Shown here in pieces: positions 1 through 11,791 of a stretch of DNA of 64,000 nt. The stretch's first letter is position 1; each line of letters begins with the position of its first letter. Origin of the DNA: Torreya grandis (Eukaryota; Streptophyta; Pinopsida; Cupressales; Taxaceae). Both the position numbers and the translations under genes were made by a program. The notes below the pieces were generated by a model that was given only the letters and a program-made list of their open reading frames with translations, searched no databases and was not told the DNA's origin. The stretch is taken from contig JARHVA010000459.1 in the NCBI GenBank assembly GCA_037957365.1, positions 1,951,501-2,015,500 of the forward strand, in the 5' to 3' direction.

Positions 1-748
1 TTTGGTGTAATTCAAGATGTAGTCTCCAACACCTTTTCTTTGGTATGCCCATCCATGTTGCAATTCGTGCAATGATTATTGGGATGCTTGCATTACTGCA
101 TGGTTGTAGCATTCATCTTGCATTTTTACCCCTTTTGCCTTTGTCTTTCTTCTTGGTGTCATGTTGTTGATTTGATTTGCAAGGACTACCTTGCTGATTC
201 TCTTCTTATCCATCTATATGTTTTGGGGTTCTACACGTGCCTCACCAATACCCTTCGGATCGAGTAGTAAAATTCACCTCCTCCTTTGACTATAAAGACC
301 TCTCAAGTACTTGATCACCCCATCTTCTTCCTTTGGAGAGATCCCCATAGTGATGGCTTGATTTTAAAACTTTGTGATATAGTCTCACACACTTTGATAG
401 ACCCGACCTGTCCTTGCTTTTTGTGGAAATAAACTTATATGATTTTTTGGTCTTCTTTGTGACTAATTGGGAAGAGCTGTGATTAAATTAACTTGTTTGT
501 TTCCTCCCATTTTGTTACTGTTGGTTCTTTGCTTATCCTCAGTCCATCTTGATGATTCTCCCACCAAGTGTGTGCATGACTTGCTTCAATTAGGAAAATG
601 CAAGTTTATGCTCTTCACTTACATGTTGCACACTAAAGTAGACCTCTACTCTACTTTCATATGTCAGAATTTGAATTTTGGTTTCCACCTTGAATGATAG
701 ATGAGATGGTGCATTGCTCAATCTCTCTCATTCATATTTGTGCTCCTC
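1..748. other. Unassigned AT-rich sequence
   Basis: No gene or repeat is recognised. Short open frames exist on both strands but none shows a family motif. On the minus strand this stretch lies downstream of the DUF4283/zinc-knuckle relic at 749-1480, where a LINE endonuclease/reverse transcriptase could sit, but no such motif was seen. Confidence 0.3.
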
Positions 749-1480
749 TTAGCCCATATACTGATGAGGCCACTGAAAATAGAAACGAAGCTTCACACTA
801 AGGGCTTCCATGAACTTGTCCATGTTCAAAGAGGTGTTAGATCTGCTTTCTAAATATTCCATCTCATCTACTTCTTGATTTATGAGTACTTGAAAGGGGT
901 TCACCAAACTTACTTGTTTTTTAGGTTCAGCTGAAGTCTTACCTTTTCTTGTATATTCTACGTGGAATTTATTCATTGCATTGAGCTTTATACTAGGTAT
1001 GCTTCCCATTAGGTGTTGCAGCTCTCGTTTGTTCACGATTGTCTTTACTAATGTTGTTGGAGTGTTGTGTAGAATCTCTCGTTTGATCCTAAGGTTCATG
1101 GGAAGGGCATACCATGGCTAGATGGCCATGTTCATGACAGATCCTACACCAGAAAGGGATATTATCATAATCTATGGGTTGCTTCCATTCAATATCCCCC
1201 CTTGTCCAACAATATTCTCTCTGGAAAGTTTTTTCCAAATTTATGTTGATGCAGATCCTATCAAAGTTGGGTACTCTTGGGTATTTTGTCTGAACCGCTG
1301 TTATATATTCCCTGACTGCATTCCCAAAGAACTTTATTGCAATTATTCACTTGGAAAAAAGGGGAGCCTTATGCAAATTGATACAATACTTGGAAGATCT
1401 TATGTTGGGTTGAAAGCCAGGGACCCATGTTTCTTGAACAAACTATATTTTTTCATAAACCATAGTCCCCATTGGGAAGT
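749..1480 (-). pseudogene. DUF4283 / CCHC zinc-knuckle protein relic (plant LINE ORF1-like)
   Basis: Read on the minus strand from about 1480 down, the translation has the layout of plant DUF4283/zf-CCHC_4 proteins. A degenerate N-terminal part (FFGNAVREYITA, then RVPNFDRICININL) is followed by a knuckle CRICHEHGHLAMVC (CX2CX4HX4C) at about 1100-1145. A downstream section in another frame (1099-749) contains NPFQVLINQEVDEMEYLE, like the acidic 'FxVLxEEE' tail common after this knuckle. A stop (TAG) just after the knuckle, a frame change at about 1097 and at least one further stop upstream show it is broken. In plants these proteins are mostly ORF1-like products of LINE elements or their derivatives and bind nucleic acid through the knuckle. 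No reverse transcriptase is visible beside it. Family assignment rests on motif recognition only. Confidence 0.6.
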
Positions 1481-4466
1481 TTGATTCTTTTCTTTCTTAG
1501 AAGGAAAAAACAGCCATTAAATATCTCTTCAACATAATTATAATGTTAACTGACCCAACTTATTTCCAGCTCCCTTGAATCAATTGCTTAAGCATTTTAG
1601 GTCCTGGGAATAGGGTCTGGGAGATGGTTTGTGGGGGGGGAGGATGGTGGGTGTGGTTTCCTGTGGGTTGTGTTTCCAACCTAAGATAGCATCCATTTCC
1701 ATTCTTTGTGGGGAATGTGGGCCGATTATGATCTTGTGAGCATGATACTGGAAAAATTGTTTACTTTTTCCTCACGTATCTGATTTGGTACATTTGAAAC
1801 AACATGCTTGGCATTTTTATTAATATTTGGACTTTTGTAGGGATGACTTTTTGAAGGAGGCCATGAGCTCCTTAGAGAGGGCTTCCCTTTGATCCAATCA
1901 ACCCTTGGCTAGAATGAGGGAAAGCTTTCTGGTTGTGGAAGAGTTTGAGGTCTGGTTCGAAAGGGGAAGGAGCATGAGCTATGAGATGGAAAAATCCACA
2001 GCTGTAAACAATTGATTTTTGTTAAATTTAATTCACCTAGCTATTCAACTACAAAATGTGATCATAAACTTGAATATCACTTATGTTAATTTTGTTAAAT
2101 TTAATTCACCTAGCTATTCAACTACGAAATGGGATCGTAAACTTGAATATCACTTATGTTAACATCAACATTGCACTCATAGGCATCCTAGAAAAAAACA
2201 ATGAAAGGGCAATCTCATGGCAACCCTTACTCGAAGCTCGTGGCGTCTTATAATGCCTCACACACTTTGATTTTCTGTTGGTATTGCATTCAACCTCTAT
2301 GAAATGTTGAACTTGCTAGGACTGCAAAACAACAAACTGCAACTCATTCAAAGAACTCTCTTTTTTTCACAAACATGACAAGAGATACCGTGATTGATCT
2401 AAAATGCCAAACCAACCTTGGAAATGGAATGCGCTACTTATTTTTGGTCAAGTTTGGAATTCTGGAAGGCATACATTTCCATTTTGACAAGTTCGCCAAC
2501 CTATGAATCCATCGTGCTAATTATCCAGGTTATAAATGACTATTATTGGGGCTTATGACAATAATGATATCTTGTCTAGTTGACGTCTTTTTCATCTTCG
2601 GATAGTTCTACTGTATATTTGAAGGTCAAATGATGTTCTTGAGTCGTTTTACACTAGTTTGAGGATACAATGATATTTAATGTGTTATAAAGGTATTTTA
2701 GGATCATTTAAATGTATTTTTATTCTTTTGAATTACATTTTCAAGTTTTGAGAGTCAAATGAATTTGACTATTTGTTGACAGTGTTTGGTGTTTCTGAGT
2801 AAGCCTTTTGTAGAAGTGTTCCTGAGGCCTTTTGGACTGTGTGGTGAAGAAAAAATATGTTTTTGAAGTATTTTAAGCCATAAAGATCCTATATATATGA
2901 TTTTATTTATGGGTTATTTGTAAAAGTTGTTTATATGGTTCAAATTTTCAAGATAGACTTTTTGGTAGTGAGAAGCCCAATTGGTGAGTAGACCTAATTG
3001 GATGGTTCAAGGAGTGAAAAGATCCCATGATGTCTCATGTACATGTAGATGAGGTAATTTAGGTCTAATGGTGTAGGATTGGGTATGTTCAGTTAAATTG
3101 TCTTGCATTATCGCCATGTGTCTCGACTCGCTATTGGTGTCTTGAGATGATGATAAATGTCTTTGAGGTTTGTGGCATGTCATTTAAACATGCTTTGTAT
3201 GACCGTTTTCCATTTGAAATTATAAAATCCCTAAATCCTACCTTGTAACATTATGGACCCTATAATACATAAATAAACTCAATGTGCCCTAATCCTTTTC
3301 TTTCTTGCTAAGGGTAACATGGACATCATCAGCCCCAATTCAAATGGGAACACAGACGGGGCCCTCAAATCCTTGGGTAGATGTTGCATTCACACGACTG
3401 ACATTAGAGGTTGCACATTGGGTATCATTTGGGATGCAAGTTGCCTTAATATTGTTTGGGGATTTGAACTTGGGTCTCCTATATATGAATGTACCCTATT
3501 TCACATTACACCAAAACCCTTTGGACAAGCCCTAATTCTTGCTAATATTGAAATTTGTATAGTTAACTAACAAGATTGCATTTATTTCAACTTATCTCAC
3601 TATTTTTACTAGTATTATGTTAGCTATCTTGAATATTTGCATGATGATATGATTCAAGAACTTTTTGTTTTTGTACCATAAAATTAGGTTTGAACTATTA
3701 TAGAATAGTTCCAATGCATCACTATTTAATGGGAAGAGGGTTATGCGACTATTAGTCTAAAATATTTGTTTTTCTATTATTTTTCCTTGTCCTTATTTTG
3801 TAGTAAGATGAATATAGGGAAATCTTATTGGTTTATATTGCAATCAAGCATTTATTTCACCAATCTATTGGCAATGAACAATGTATTGCGAAGCAAGTTA
3901 ATCTTCTAAGCCAACAAAAATGTCTTATACATTCTTTTCGTTTAAGTGATACATTGCCAACGAATTAGAGAGCTAAAATTCTTTATGAACTTTTCAAGTG
4001 ACGTGGATTGCATGATATTATTTTTTATTTTTATAGAGCTACATTATATTTCTATGCACCATTCAATGAATAGATTCCTAAAGTTATAGCTCTTTAGGGA
4101 AAATTTATAATTTATTTACCTTATGAGAACAGGGTTTGAGCACATGTCGCCAGTGTTTAGGAGAATGTGTTATATGGGAGGAGTCAATTGATGAATTGCC
4201 TTGGGAGAAAGCTCGTACCAGGTTCTTTGTATCATTATTGATCTTTGCTATAGAAGAATGATAATAGTAATTTCCTATGTTGCTTACCTTATACATATAA
4301 CTTTATAATTTTCTTTGACAATGGATTTCATTTCATAACTTACAAAAATTAAAATAATTTTAGTTCTAGCCTTTACTATCTTGTTGAAGAGAATGAAGTG
4401 TATTTATATAATTTAAATGTTATATCTTGTTGATTACATCATGTTAGGATGTGTAGAGTGATTATC
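1481..4466. other. Unassigned AT-rich sequence
   Basis: About 3 kb with no recognisable gene. It contains a 73-bp tandem duplication (2017-2162) listed separately. Overlapping small open frames near 3305-3570 lack homologous motifs and are probably chance. The right edge is the insertion point of E1; the last five bases (ttatc, 4462-4466) are one half of E1's imperfect target-site duplication. Confidence 0.3.
2017..2162. repeat. 73-bp tandem duplication, two copies
   Basis: Copies at 2017-2089 and 2090-2162 both contain gttaaatttaattcacctag and end ttatgttaa. They differ at only a few positions (for example acaaaatgtgatca versus acgaaatgggatcg), so the duplication is fairly recent. Confidence 0.85.
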
Positions 4467-5716
4467 TGTAAGAACCCTTCACAGGTTCTACTGCTGAACT
4501 TCACCTTTTTTGTTTTGTTTTGAAGGTTTTATGATTTTTTTTGTGTTTTTAGGGGGTTTGAACAAAAAAAACACATACTGAAAGTAAAACTAGTCTATTG
4601 AGAATAAATTTTGAACAATATTGAAACTTCTTTTATTGCCATATATTATTTTATTCACGGAATAAGAGTCCAAGGCCTTATTGATAATAAATACACTGAA
4701 AAAACAAATTCTAATAATTGAATGAACCTGATATGATTGTGATCTGCAGATACCATCATATGTTTACCTCCAAAAGAAACTGCGAACACTTTGTCTTCTA
4801 TGACCAGCAATTCCTCTCTATTCACATGTACTGTAGCACATCACTATTCACGGTACTGTAGCAGCAAATAAAACCTCTGAAAACAATCCCTTTCAATCAG
4901 AAATTAATATGCAACTCCAGTCTCTTAAATCTGATCCAAACTTCACCAAATTCATCCAATTGAAATCCCAAATAGAGCCTCTGATTGAGATCCCTCAAAA
5001 TCACCAAGTTCACTGGGTATTTCACCAGCTCAGATGGTTGCTCACAGAAGAACTACGTTCTTCAATGGCTGCTGCAGGTAGAAACCTTCATTCTCCAAGC
5101 AAGTTCAAAACTCCTCAAAAATGTTCTCCAAAATGCAATAATCTGAATTTCTTCAAAAGAAAACCTTATATCTCCTCAAGCCCGTTCATTTCCTTCAAAA
5201 GCATCCTTTAAATTAACTTTGAATTTCACTTTTAATTTTCCAATAGTTTGGGCGCCCATTTAATTATAATTATTAATTGAAATATGGCCCCTTCTTCATG
5301 ATGGTCGACCCCTTAATTAAGTCACTTAAGTTATAACATAAATTTAAATTATAACTCTATAATATAAGCTTCAATTAAATATTTATTTTGGCAAATAAAT
5401 ATTAATATCTCCCTCAATATAAGTCCAAATGACAAGCCGTCTGAAGCCGGATGATAAGTGACTGAATCTGCATATGACCAGACCATACTGCTAAAAATAG
5501 CAGGGGTGCTCCACTGAGTGTCTCCACTTACTAAAAATAGGAAGTCAAGCAAATGGCATCCAAAAGACCCCGAACGAAAGCTAAACTGAAAAATTCTGAC
5601 AATTGAAGCCAAGCCATGCCTCAACAAGACTCTCTATCCTCCATATTAGCCTACGAGGGCCACATAATAGGCTAATCTCAAGAATTGAGAGATGTCAACT
5701 GGAAGGGGACATGATA
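4467..5716 (-). repeat. E1 3' LTR
   Basis: 1,250 bp; in element sense it runs from TATCATGTCCCC (5716) to GGGTTCTTACA (4467). The opening TG has become TA. It carries a segment of about 53 bp (about 4979-5032) absent from the other LTR. It has only two copies of the tactgtagca unit, which the 5' LTR holds in about five copies. Confidence 0.93.
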
Positions 5717-7173
5717 ATCCGCCCCTCTTGAAATTGCTTGTCCTCAAGCAATCTCAACTCAGGATGTTGCAAAATCTCCTCACTCTCCCACGTAGCATCC
5801 TCCACTGGCAAATCTCTCCACTTCACTAGATATTCCCTGATGGTCCTCTTGCGTAGCTGTCTCTCTCTGTACTCCAGGATAGACTCAGGGACTAAAATCA
5901 ACTTTCCCTCATCATCCAAGGGAGGCAATACTGCTGAAGGTACCACACGATGTCCTAACGCCTTTTTGAGGCATGACACATGAAAAACATTGTGGACCTT
6001 ACTATCCGCTGGAAGCTCTAGCTCATAAGCCACCTCTCCAACACGCCTAACAATCTTGAAAGGACCATAGTACCGTGGCTTGAGCTTATCTGATCCACTC
6101 TTCTTGAGAGTAGACTGTCGGTAGGGCTGCAACATGAGATATACCATGTCTCCCACCTCAAAATATCTCTCGGTCCTCTTCTGATCTGCATACTGCTTCT
6201 GCTGATTTTGTGCCTTAGCAATATTCTCCTTAAGAGCCCTCATAATGTCTTGGCTCTCCTGCAATAAGTCTCCCGCACTAGGCACTCTACTGTCACTTAG
6301 TACCAAATCAAGAAAACTAGGCGCCTCATACCCATACAACGCCATGAATGGGGACATCTGAATGGTCATGTGGTAAGTGGTATTGTAACAATACTCACAT
6401 AAGTATATCCACTTAACCCACACCTTTTGTTGCCCTGCTATGTAATTTCTGAGGTAGCCTTCCACCCATTTGTTCACTATCTCCGTCTGACCATCGGTCT
6501 GTGGGTGGTAACTGGTGCTTGGTGTAAGCTCGGTCCCACAAAGTCTGAACACCTCTTGCCAGAAGTGACTCAGGAACCGACTATCTCTGTCGCTAACTAT
6601 GCTCCGAGGCAACCCATGTAATCTGAAAACCTCACGGAAAAATACCTCTGCTACCTGTGTAGCTGTGTAAGTAGTGGTGATCGGAAAGAAGTGAGCATAC
6701 TTCGTCAGCCGATCCACAACTACATATATGCAATCACGTCCTTGGGCTTTAGGCAAGACCGAAATAAAATCCATCGACAAGCATTCCCACTTCCTATCAG
6801 GAATCAGAAGTGGCTGCAACAACCCTACCGGATATGTGTTCTCCTGCTTGTTCTCCTGACAAACAGGGCACTCTCGCACATACTGATGAACATTTGCCTT
6901 AAGCCCCTTCCATTTAAATCTCTCCCGAACTTGTCTGTATGTCTTAAAGTACTCGGGATGCCCTGCTATAGGTACATCATGGAAAGCTCGCAGAATGGTG
7001 TTCTTCATCTCTGACCCTGGGATTAAGAAAATCCCGTTCTTGTAAATGATCAACTCATTTACTAGTGTGTACCTAGTGTCCACAATAGATCCCTCAACAA
7101 TGCCAGATGCCCATGTATCCTTGGGATACTCTGCCACAATCAGGTGCCTCCAATCCTCTGCAATTTGTACCAT
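5695..7173 (-). pseudogene. E1 integrase plus chromodomain
   Basis: A 492-codon open frame encoding the C-terminal half of the E1 polyprotein. The integrase zinc finger has H65, H72, C102 and C105. The catalytic core follows with D135 (SMDFISVL), D195 (IVSDRDSRF) and E231 (GQTEIVNKW), all intact. A GPFKIVRRVGEVAYELELP segment (integrase C-terminal fold) precedes a chromodomain in about the last 63 residues (EYLVKWRDLPVEDATWE), which in chromoviruses steers integration to heterochromatin. The frame ends LLEDKQFQEGR, overlapping the purine tract and running a few codons into the LTR. This portion has no stop, but it is separated from RNase H by a TAG (7219-7221) and a frameshift, so it is scored as part of a broken gene. 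The listed start is just the first ATG after the breaks. Confidence 0.93.
5717..5729 (-). other. E1 polypurine tract
   Basis: Minus-strand AAGAGGGGCGGAT immediately precedes the 3' LTR, the expected position for the plus-strand DNA primer during reverse transcription. Confidence 0.75.
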
Positions 7174-7178
7174 AGAAC

Positions 7179-7601
7179 TCAGATGAGGCCGGCGTGAAAG
7201 AGTGTCAGCAACAACATTCTATGTACCTTTGACATAGGTGATGTCAAAGTCATATCCCTGTAACTTACCCACTTTTGCTGACGGTCATTTAAATCTCGCT
7301 GTCCTAGGAAATGCCTCAAGCTATTATGATCAGTTTTAATACAAAACTTACTGCCCACTAAATATTGCCTGAATTTGGCCAATGCATGCATTATGGCCAG
7401 CATTTCCTTATCATATATACTGTAAACCCTCTTTGGTCCTCTGACCTTCCTACTCTCATAAGCAATCGGGTGCTTGTCCTGCATAAGCACCGCTCCAATG
7501 CCCTCACCAGAAGCATCACATTGAAGCTCAAAGGCTTTGTAAAATCTGGCAGTGCCAACACTGGACATGTAGTCATAAGCTCCTTGAACCTCACAAAACA
7601 C
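7179..7601 (-). pseudogene. E1 RNase H segment
   Basis: Ty3-type RNase H. Catalytic residues are visible as D29 (LQCDASGEG), E66 (YDKEMLAI) and D91 (IKTDHNSL). It follows RT in the polyprotein but lies in a different frame: the RT frame runs out near 7530 in a short T run, and the RNase H frame itself is lost near 7262. In the neighbouring frame the connection to integrase (…DFDITYVKG…NVVADTLSRRPHL) can be read but carries a TAG at 7219-7221. Its first residues are out-of-frame sequence, so the true domain starts at about residue 23. Confidence 0.88.
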
Positions 7602-9697
7602 TCCTGTGCCTCAGGAGTCCAAATGAATGCACATTTTTTCAACAAATCCATCATAGGTGCTGCATGGCTTGAATATCTACTGACAAATCTGCGATAGAAA
7701 CCACATAACCCAAGAAATCCTCGCAGCTGTATAAGGCTCTCAGGAGTAGGCCAATCTATGATAGCACGAATCTTCTCAGGATCCATCCGCACTCCCTCTG
7801 CACCGATAATATGGCCTAAGTATAACAACGCAGTCATCCCCAAATCACACTTGGATTCCTTGGCATACAAGGACTCCCTATCCAAAATGCTGAGTACTGT
7901 ATCCAAATGAGCCAAGTGCTCTTGCCATGTCCCGCTGTAGACCAATATATCATTGAAGAAGACAATTACATATCTCCTCAACTGTGAGTGGAAGACCCTG
8001 TTCATGGTGGACTGGAATGTCGCTGGAGCATTGGTTAGCCCAAATGGCATAACCACAAACTCAAAGTGTCCATAATGACAACGAAATGCGGTCTTCTCAA
8101 CATCCTGCTCACGAACTCTAATCTGATGATATCCCGATCTCAAGTCTATCTTCGAGGAGTAACAGGCACCATGGAGCTCATCAATAAGCTCATCTATACG
8201 GGGTATGGGATATCTGTTCTTAATAGTCCTCTTATTCAAGATCCTGTAATCTATGCACATACGAAGAGTACCATCTTTCTTCTTCTCTAGAACAACTGAA
8301 GAAGCAAATGGCGACTTACTCGGTCGAATGTGACCCATAGCAAGCAGCTCCTTGATAGTCTTCTCTATCTCATCCTTAAGCCGCTTTGGTAGTCGGTAAG
8401 GAGTAATCATGATGGGCTTGGCGCCCTCCTCAAGCTCTATGATGTGCTCAATACCCCTGTCTGGGGGTCTCCCTAGTGGAAGGTCACTGAAAACCTTCCC
8501 ATGCTTAACTCTCAACTGCTGGATGTCAGGATGATACTCAGTCTTATGCTGTCCCTCCTGTGTAGGCATCAAAGTACACTCGGCGGCCCACTCAACCATG
8601 TCATGACGCATAAGTCTCTCCATTCGTTGGAAGGAAATAGCCCTGATGTTACTGTCTTGGATGGCCTTCAGTATATGAGTCTTCCCATCCACCTCGAATC
8701 GGATCTCCATGTCTTTAAGGCGAAGTACAACTTCCTCAAGAGAATGAAGCCACTTCATGCCCAAGACTATATCAATATCGCCCATATTTACCACATAATA
8801 ATCAGCCTTGAATTCATAATTATTCAGGCACAAAGGAAGATCCTTAATCATACGGTCACACTTGAGAGTGTAACCATCAGCCACCATAACTCGAATGCCC
8901 TCAAACTCTTCGGTTATAAGCCCACGCCTCTCCACAAATCTGGCATCAATAAAATTATGGGTGGTACCTGTGTCTAAAAGGGTGATAACCTTTTTACCAG
9001 CCAAAACTCCACGAAGTTTGAAAGATCCCTCCTGCTGTATGCTAGACAACCGTGCTTCCTGGAGCTGGATCTTTGACTCTGCTTCCACCTTAGGCTCTGA
9101 AGCCTCTGACTTTGATTCCTCAGAACTCTCCTGCTGTCTGGAATATTCAGATTCCGAATCCTCATAATAAGCCCACATAACTCTATTGGCCTTACCCTTA
9201 GGCCGCAAAGGACAATCATGGTTAGCATCATAGGGACCCTTGCAGTAGAAGCAAAGCTTCTTCTTGCGCAAATTATTAAGAGTCTCACGATCCAAGGGTG
9301 CTGCTGATTTTCCCTTTGAATCACTCTTAAAATCAGATTTCTCTCTATTTTTATTGAATCCCTTGTTGGCCTTAAATGAAGTACTCCTGGAATTGGACTT
9401 GCTAGATGGAGCTACAAGTTCCATGTTGCGTGCTTTCTTCATCACTTCCTGTAGTGAAAGAGGATCAAAGGCTTTTACCCAACCCTTCAGTGGTTCGGAT
9501 AATCCCTTAGTGAACAAAACAACCAATCTCCTATCTGAGATATCTGGCACCATAACGGATAGCCTCTGAAAGTCACTAATGAAATACTCCAATCCGCCTG
9601 TCTGTCTCAACTGTGCCAACTCCCTGAAGTAGACTTCTGGATCCTTCTTATCACATCTCTCTACCAACCTGTCCACGAAGTCCTGGTATGAAGTCAC
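7391..9697 (-). pseudogene. E1 gag C-terminus, protease and reverse transcriptase
   Basis: 768 codons in the same frame as the upstream gag piece, separated from it only by one TAG. Order: rest of the gag capsid-like region (YFRELAQLRQTGGLEYF); zinc knuckle CFYCKGPYDANHDC at residues 149-162 (CX2CX7HXC, the plant chromovirus form); acidic linker; aspartic protease with DTGTTHNFID from residue 242; and RT with CIDYRILNKRTIKNRYPIP, IDLRSGYHQIRV and MPFGLTNAPATFQ. The catalytic box is FFND (residues 580-583, DNA 7949-7960), where the family has F(I/V)DD, so one metal-binding Asp is replaced by Asn. The last ~45 residues are out of frame after an indel near 7530. The first codon is GTG after the stop, not a genuine start. 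Confidence 0.93.
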
Positions 9698-10465
9698 CTA
9701 GTTATGCTGTAGGGTAACCATCCCATGGTACCACCAATCATGTGCAGCTCCCTCTAAATGTAGTGTGGCATATTTTATTGCCTCCACTTCTATCATAGGT
9801 CTCAGTGCCAAAAAAGTGTCAAGCTTTTGAATCCAAGCCTGCGCTGTCATCTTGCTACTACCATCAAAAGTAGTCAAAGAAAGCTTGCCTGTAGCCCTCT
9901 TCAGCTCACCATTTTGATCTCTAGGCCTCCTATCCTGTCTGAGTGCCCTGTAATGCTCTCTCCTTTGATTTACAAAGCGTTCAAAGGTCATCCTCTCCCG
10001 AACTTGAGGAACTAATAATTCCCATTCATCATTTGCAGCCATGAGTGCATCTGCAAATATGGGGTCTTCTGCCGCCTCCTCAACCGGAGCTTCTTCTGGA
10101 TCCTTCGGAACAAATGTAGGGCATGTAGGCCTATCAACTGTTTTGGAATGGGTCCGCTGTGGTGTCTGATTACCTGTAGCACTCCTGTTATCTCCCTGTT
10201 CCCCATTCTGTCTAAAAGGTGGGTTCAACCTTTCTACCATAGTAGTGAGTGCCTGTAATGCCTGCGACATCTGCTGCTGCCCTGTAACCATAGCACGGAA
10301 GAAATCTCTGGTATCCTGATCATCATTATTCCTGTTGCCTCTGGGTGGGCTACCCTCACACCTGTCACCCATGATGACCGGATGTGGTTCTAAACCCTGT
10401 TCGCCTTCAAGTAAGGCTCTCCTGCGTGTATAATACCTATGTGAACCAACCTCCTCTGGCGGCAT
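9698..10465 (-). pseudogene. E1 gag N-terminal part
   Basis: 255 codons from an ATG 34 bases inside the PBS. A basic/acidic low-complexity N-terminus and a Q-rich helix (QQQMSQALQALTTMV) lead into the retrotransposon gag core (LTTFDGSSKMTAQAWIQKLD, HLEGAAHDWWYHGM). Gag forms the virus-like particle. The frame stops at TAG 9698-9700 inside the conserved gag domain, and the following sequence continues gag without a frame change, so the TAG is a single-base interruption. E9 shows the homologous gag region without that stop. Confidence 0.9.
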
Positions 10466-10498
10466 GTAATAACTAAACCCTCGGTTTGGCAGGATTTA

Positions 10499-10510
10499 GC
10501 TATGATACCA
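10499..10510 (-). other. E1 primer-binding site (initiator Met-tRNA)
   Basis: The minus strand reads TGGTATCATAGC one base downstream of the 5' LTR. The usual plant Met-tRNA PBS is TGGTATCAGAGC, so there is one mismatch. Confidence 0.85.
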
Positions 10511-10511
10511 A

Positions 10512-11791
10512 TGTAAGAACCCTTCACAGGTTCTACTGCTGAACTTCACCATTTTTGTTTTGTTTTGAAGGTTTTATGAAATTTTTTGTGTTTTCAGGGG
10601 GTTTGAACCAAAAAAACACATACTGAAAGTAAAACTAGTCTATTGAGAATAAATTTTGAACAGTATTGAGACTTCTTCTATTGCCATATATTATTCCATT
10701 CACGGAATAAGAGTCCAAGGCCTTATTGATAATAAATACAATATGAAAAAACAAATTCTGATAATTGAATGAACCTGATATGATTGTGATCTATAGATAC
10801 CGTCATATGTTTACCTCCAAAAGAAGCTGCGAACACTTTGTCTTCTATGACCAGCAATTCCTCTCTATTCACATGTACTGTAGCGCGTCACTATTCATGG
10901 TACTGTAGCGCATCACTATTCACGGGTACTGTAGCACGTCTCTAATCACGGGCACTGTAGCACGTCACTATTCATGGTACTGTAGCAGCAAATAAAACCT
11001 CTGAAAATAATCCCTTTCAATCAGAAATTAATCTACAACTCCAGTCTCTTAAATCTGATCCAAACTTCACCAAATTCATCCAATTGAAATCCCAAATAGA
11101 GCCTCTGGTTGCTCACAAAAGAACTACGTTCTTCAATGGCTGTTGCAGGTAGAAACTCTCATTCTCCAAGCAAGTTCAAAACTCCTCAAAAATGTTCTCC
11201 AAAATGCAATAATTTGAATTTCTTCAAAATAAAACCTTATATCTCCTCAAGCTCGTTCATTTCCTTCAAAAGCATCCTTTAAATTAACTTTGAATTTCAC
11301 TTTTAATTTTCCAATAGTTCGGGCGCCCATTTAATTATAATAATTAATTGAAATATGGCCCCTTCTTCATGATGGTCGACCCCTTCATTAAGTCACTTAA
11401 GTTATAACATAAATTTAAATTATAACTCTATAATATAAGCTTCAATTAAATTAATATTTATTTTGGCAAATAAATATTAATATCTCTCTCAATATAAGTC
11501 CAAATGACAAGCCGTCTGAAACCGGATGATAAGTGACTGAATCTGCATATGACCAGACTATACTGCTAAAAATAGCAGGGGTGCTCCACTAAGTGTCTTC
11601 ACTTACTAAAAATAGTAAGTCAAGTAAATGGCGTCCAAAAGACCTCGAACGAAAGCCAAACTGAAAAATTCTGACAATTGAAGCCAAGCCATGCCTCAAC
11701 AAGACCCTCTATCCTCCATATTAGCCTAAGAGGGCCACATAATAGGCTAATCTCAAGAATTGAGAGATGTCAACTGGAAGGGGACATGACA
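10512..11791 (-). repeat. E1 5' LTR
   Basis: 1,280 bp; TGTCATGTCCCC (11791 end) to GGGTTCTTACA (10512). It has canonical TG/CA ends. It lacks a segment of about 53 bp present in the 3' LTR but has an expanded minisatellite (10867-10989). Confidence 0.94.
10867..10989. repeat. LTR minisatellite, about 5 units
   Basis: Imperfect units of about 22-25 bp built around cactattca(t/c)ggtactgtagc. The matching place in the 3' LTR (about 4816-4866) has only two units, so copy number changed after or during insertion. Confidence 0.85.

Larger units (their letters stand above)
4467..11791 (-). mobile_element. E1: complete but dead Ty3/gypsy chromovirus
   Basis: A 7.3-kb LTR retrotransposon on the minus strand. 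Two LTRs (4467-5716, 10512-11791) flank gag, protease, RT, RNase H, integrase and chromodomain in standard Ty3/gypsy order. A PBS next to the 5' LTR matches initiator Met-tRNA with one mismatch, and a purine tract adjoins the 3' LTR. Flanks are ttatc (4462-4466) and ttatt (11792-11796), a target-site duplication with one change. The coding frame is broken by TAG at 9698-9700, a frameshift near 7530, a frameshift near 7262 and TAG at 7219-7221. The RT catalytic box reads FFND. The element is therefore immobile unless complemented. The LTRs are very similar but differ by a 53-bp segment and by minisatellite copy number. Clade (Tekay-like or other chromovirus) was not resolved. Confidence 0.95.

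Noticed and set aside
3305..3570. Overlapping small ORFs as a host gene
   Set aside because: Two frames of similar length over the same bases, no motif, no start context or splice support.
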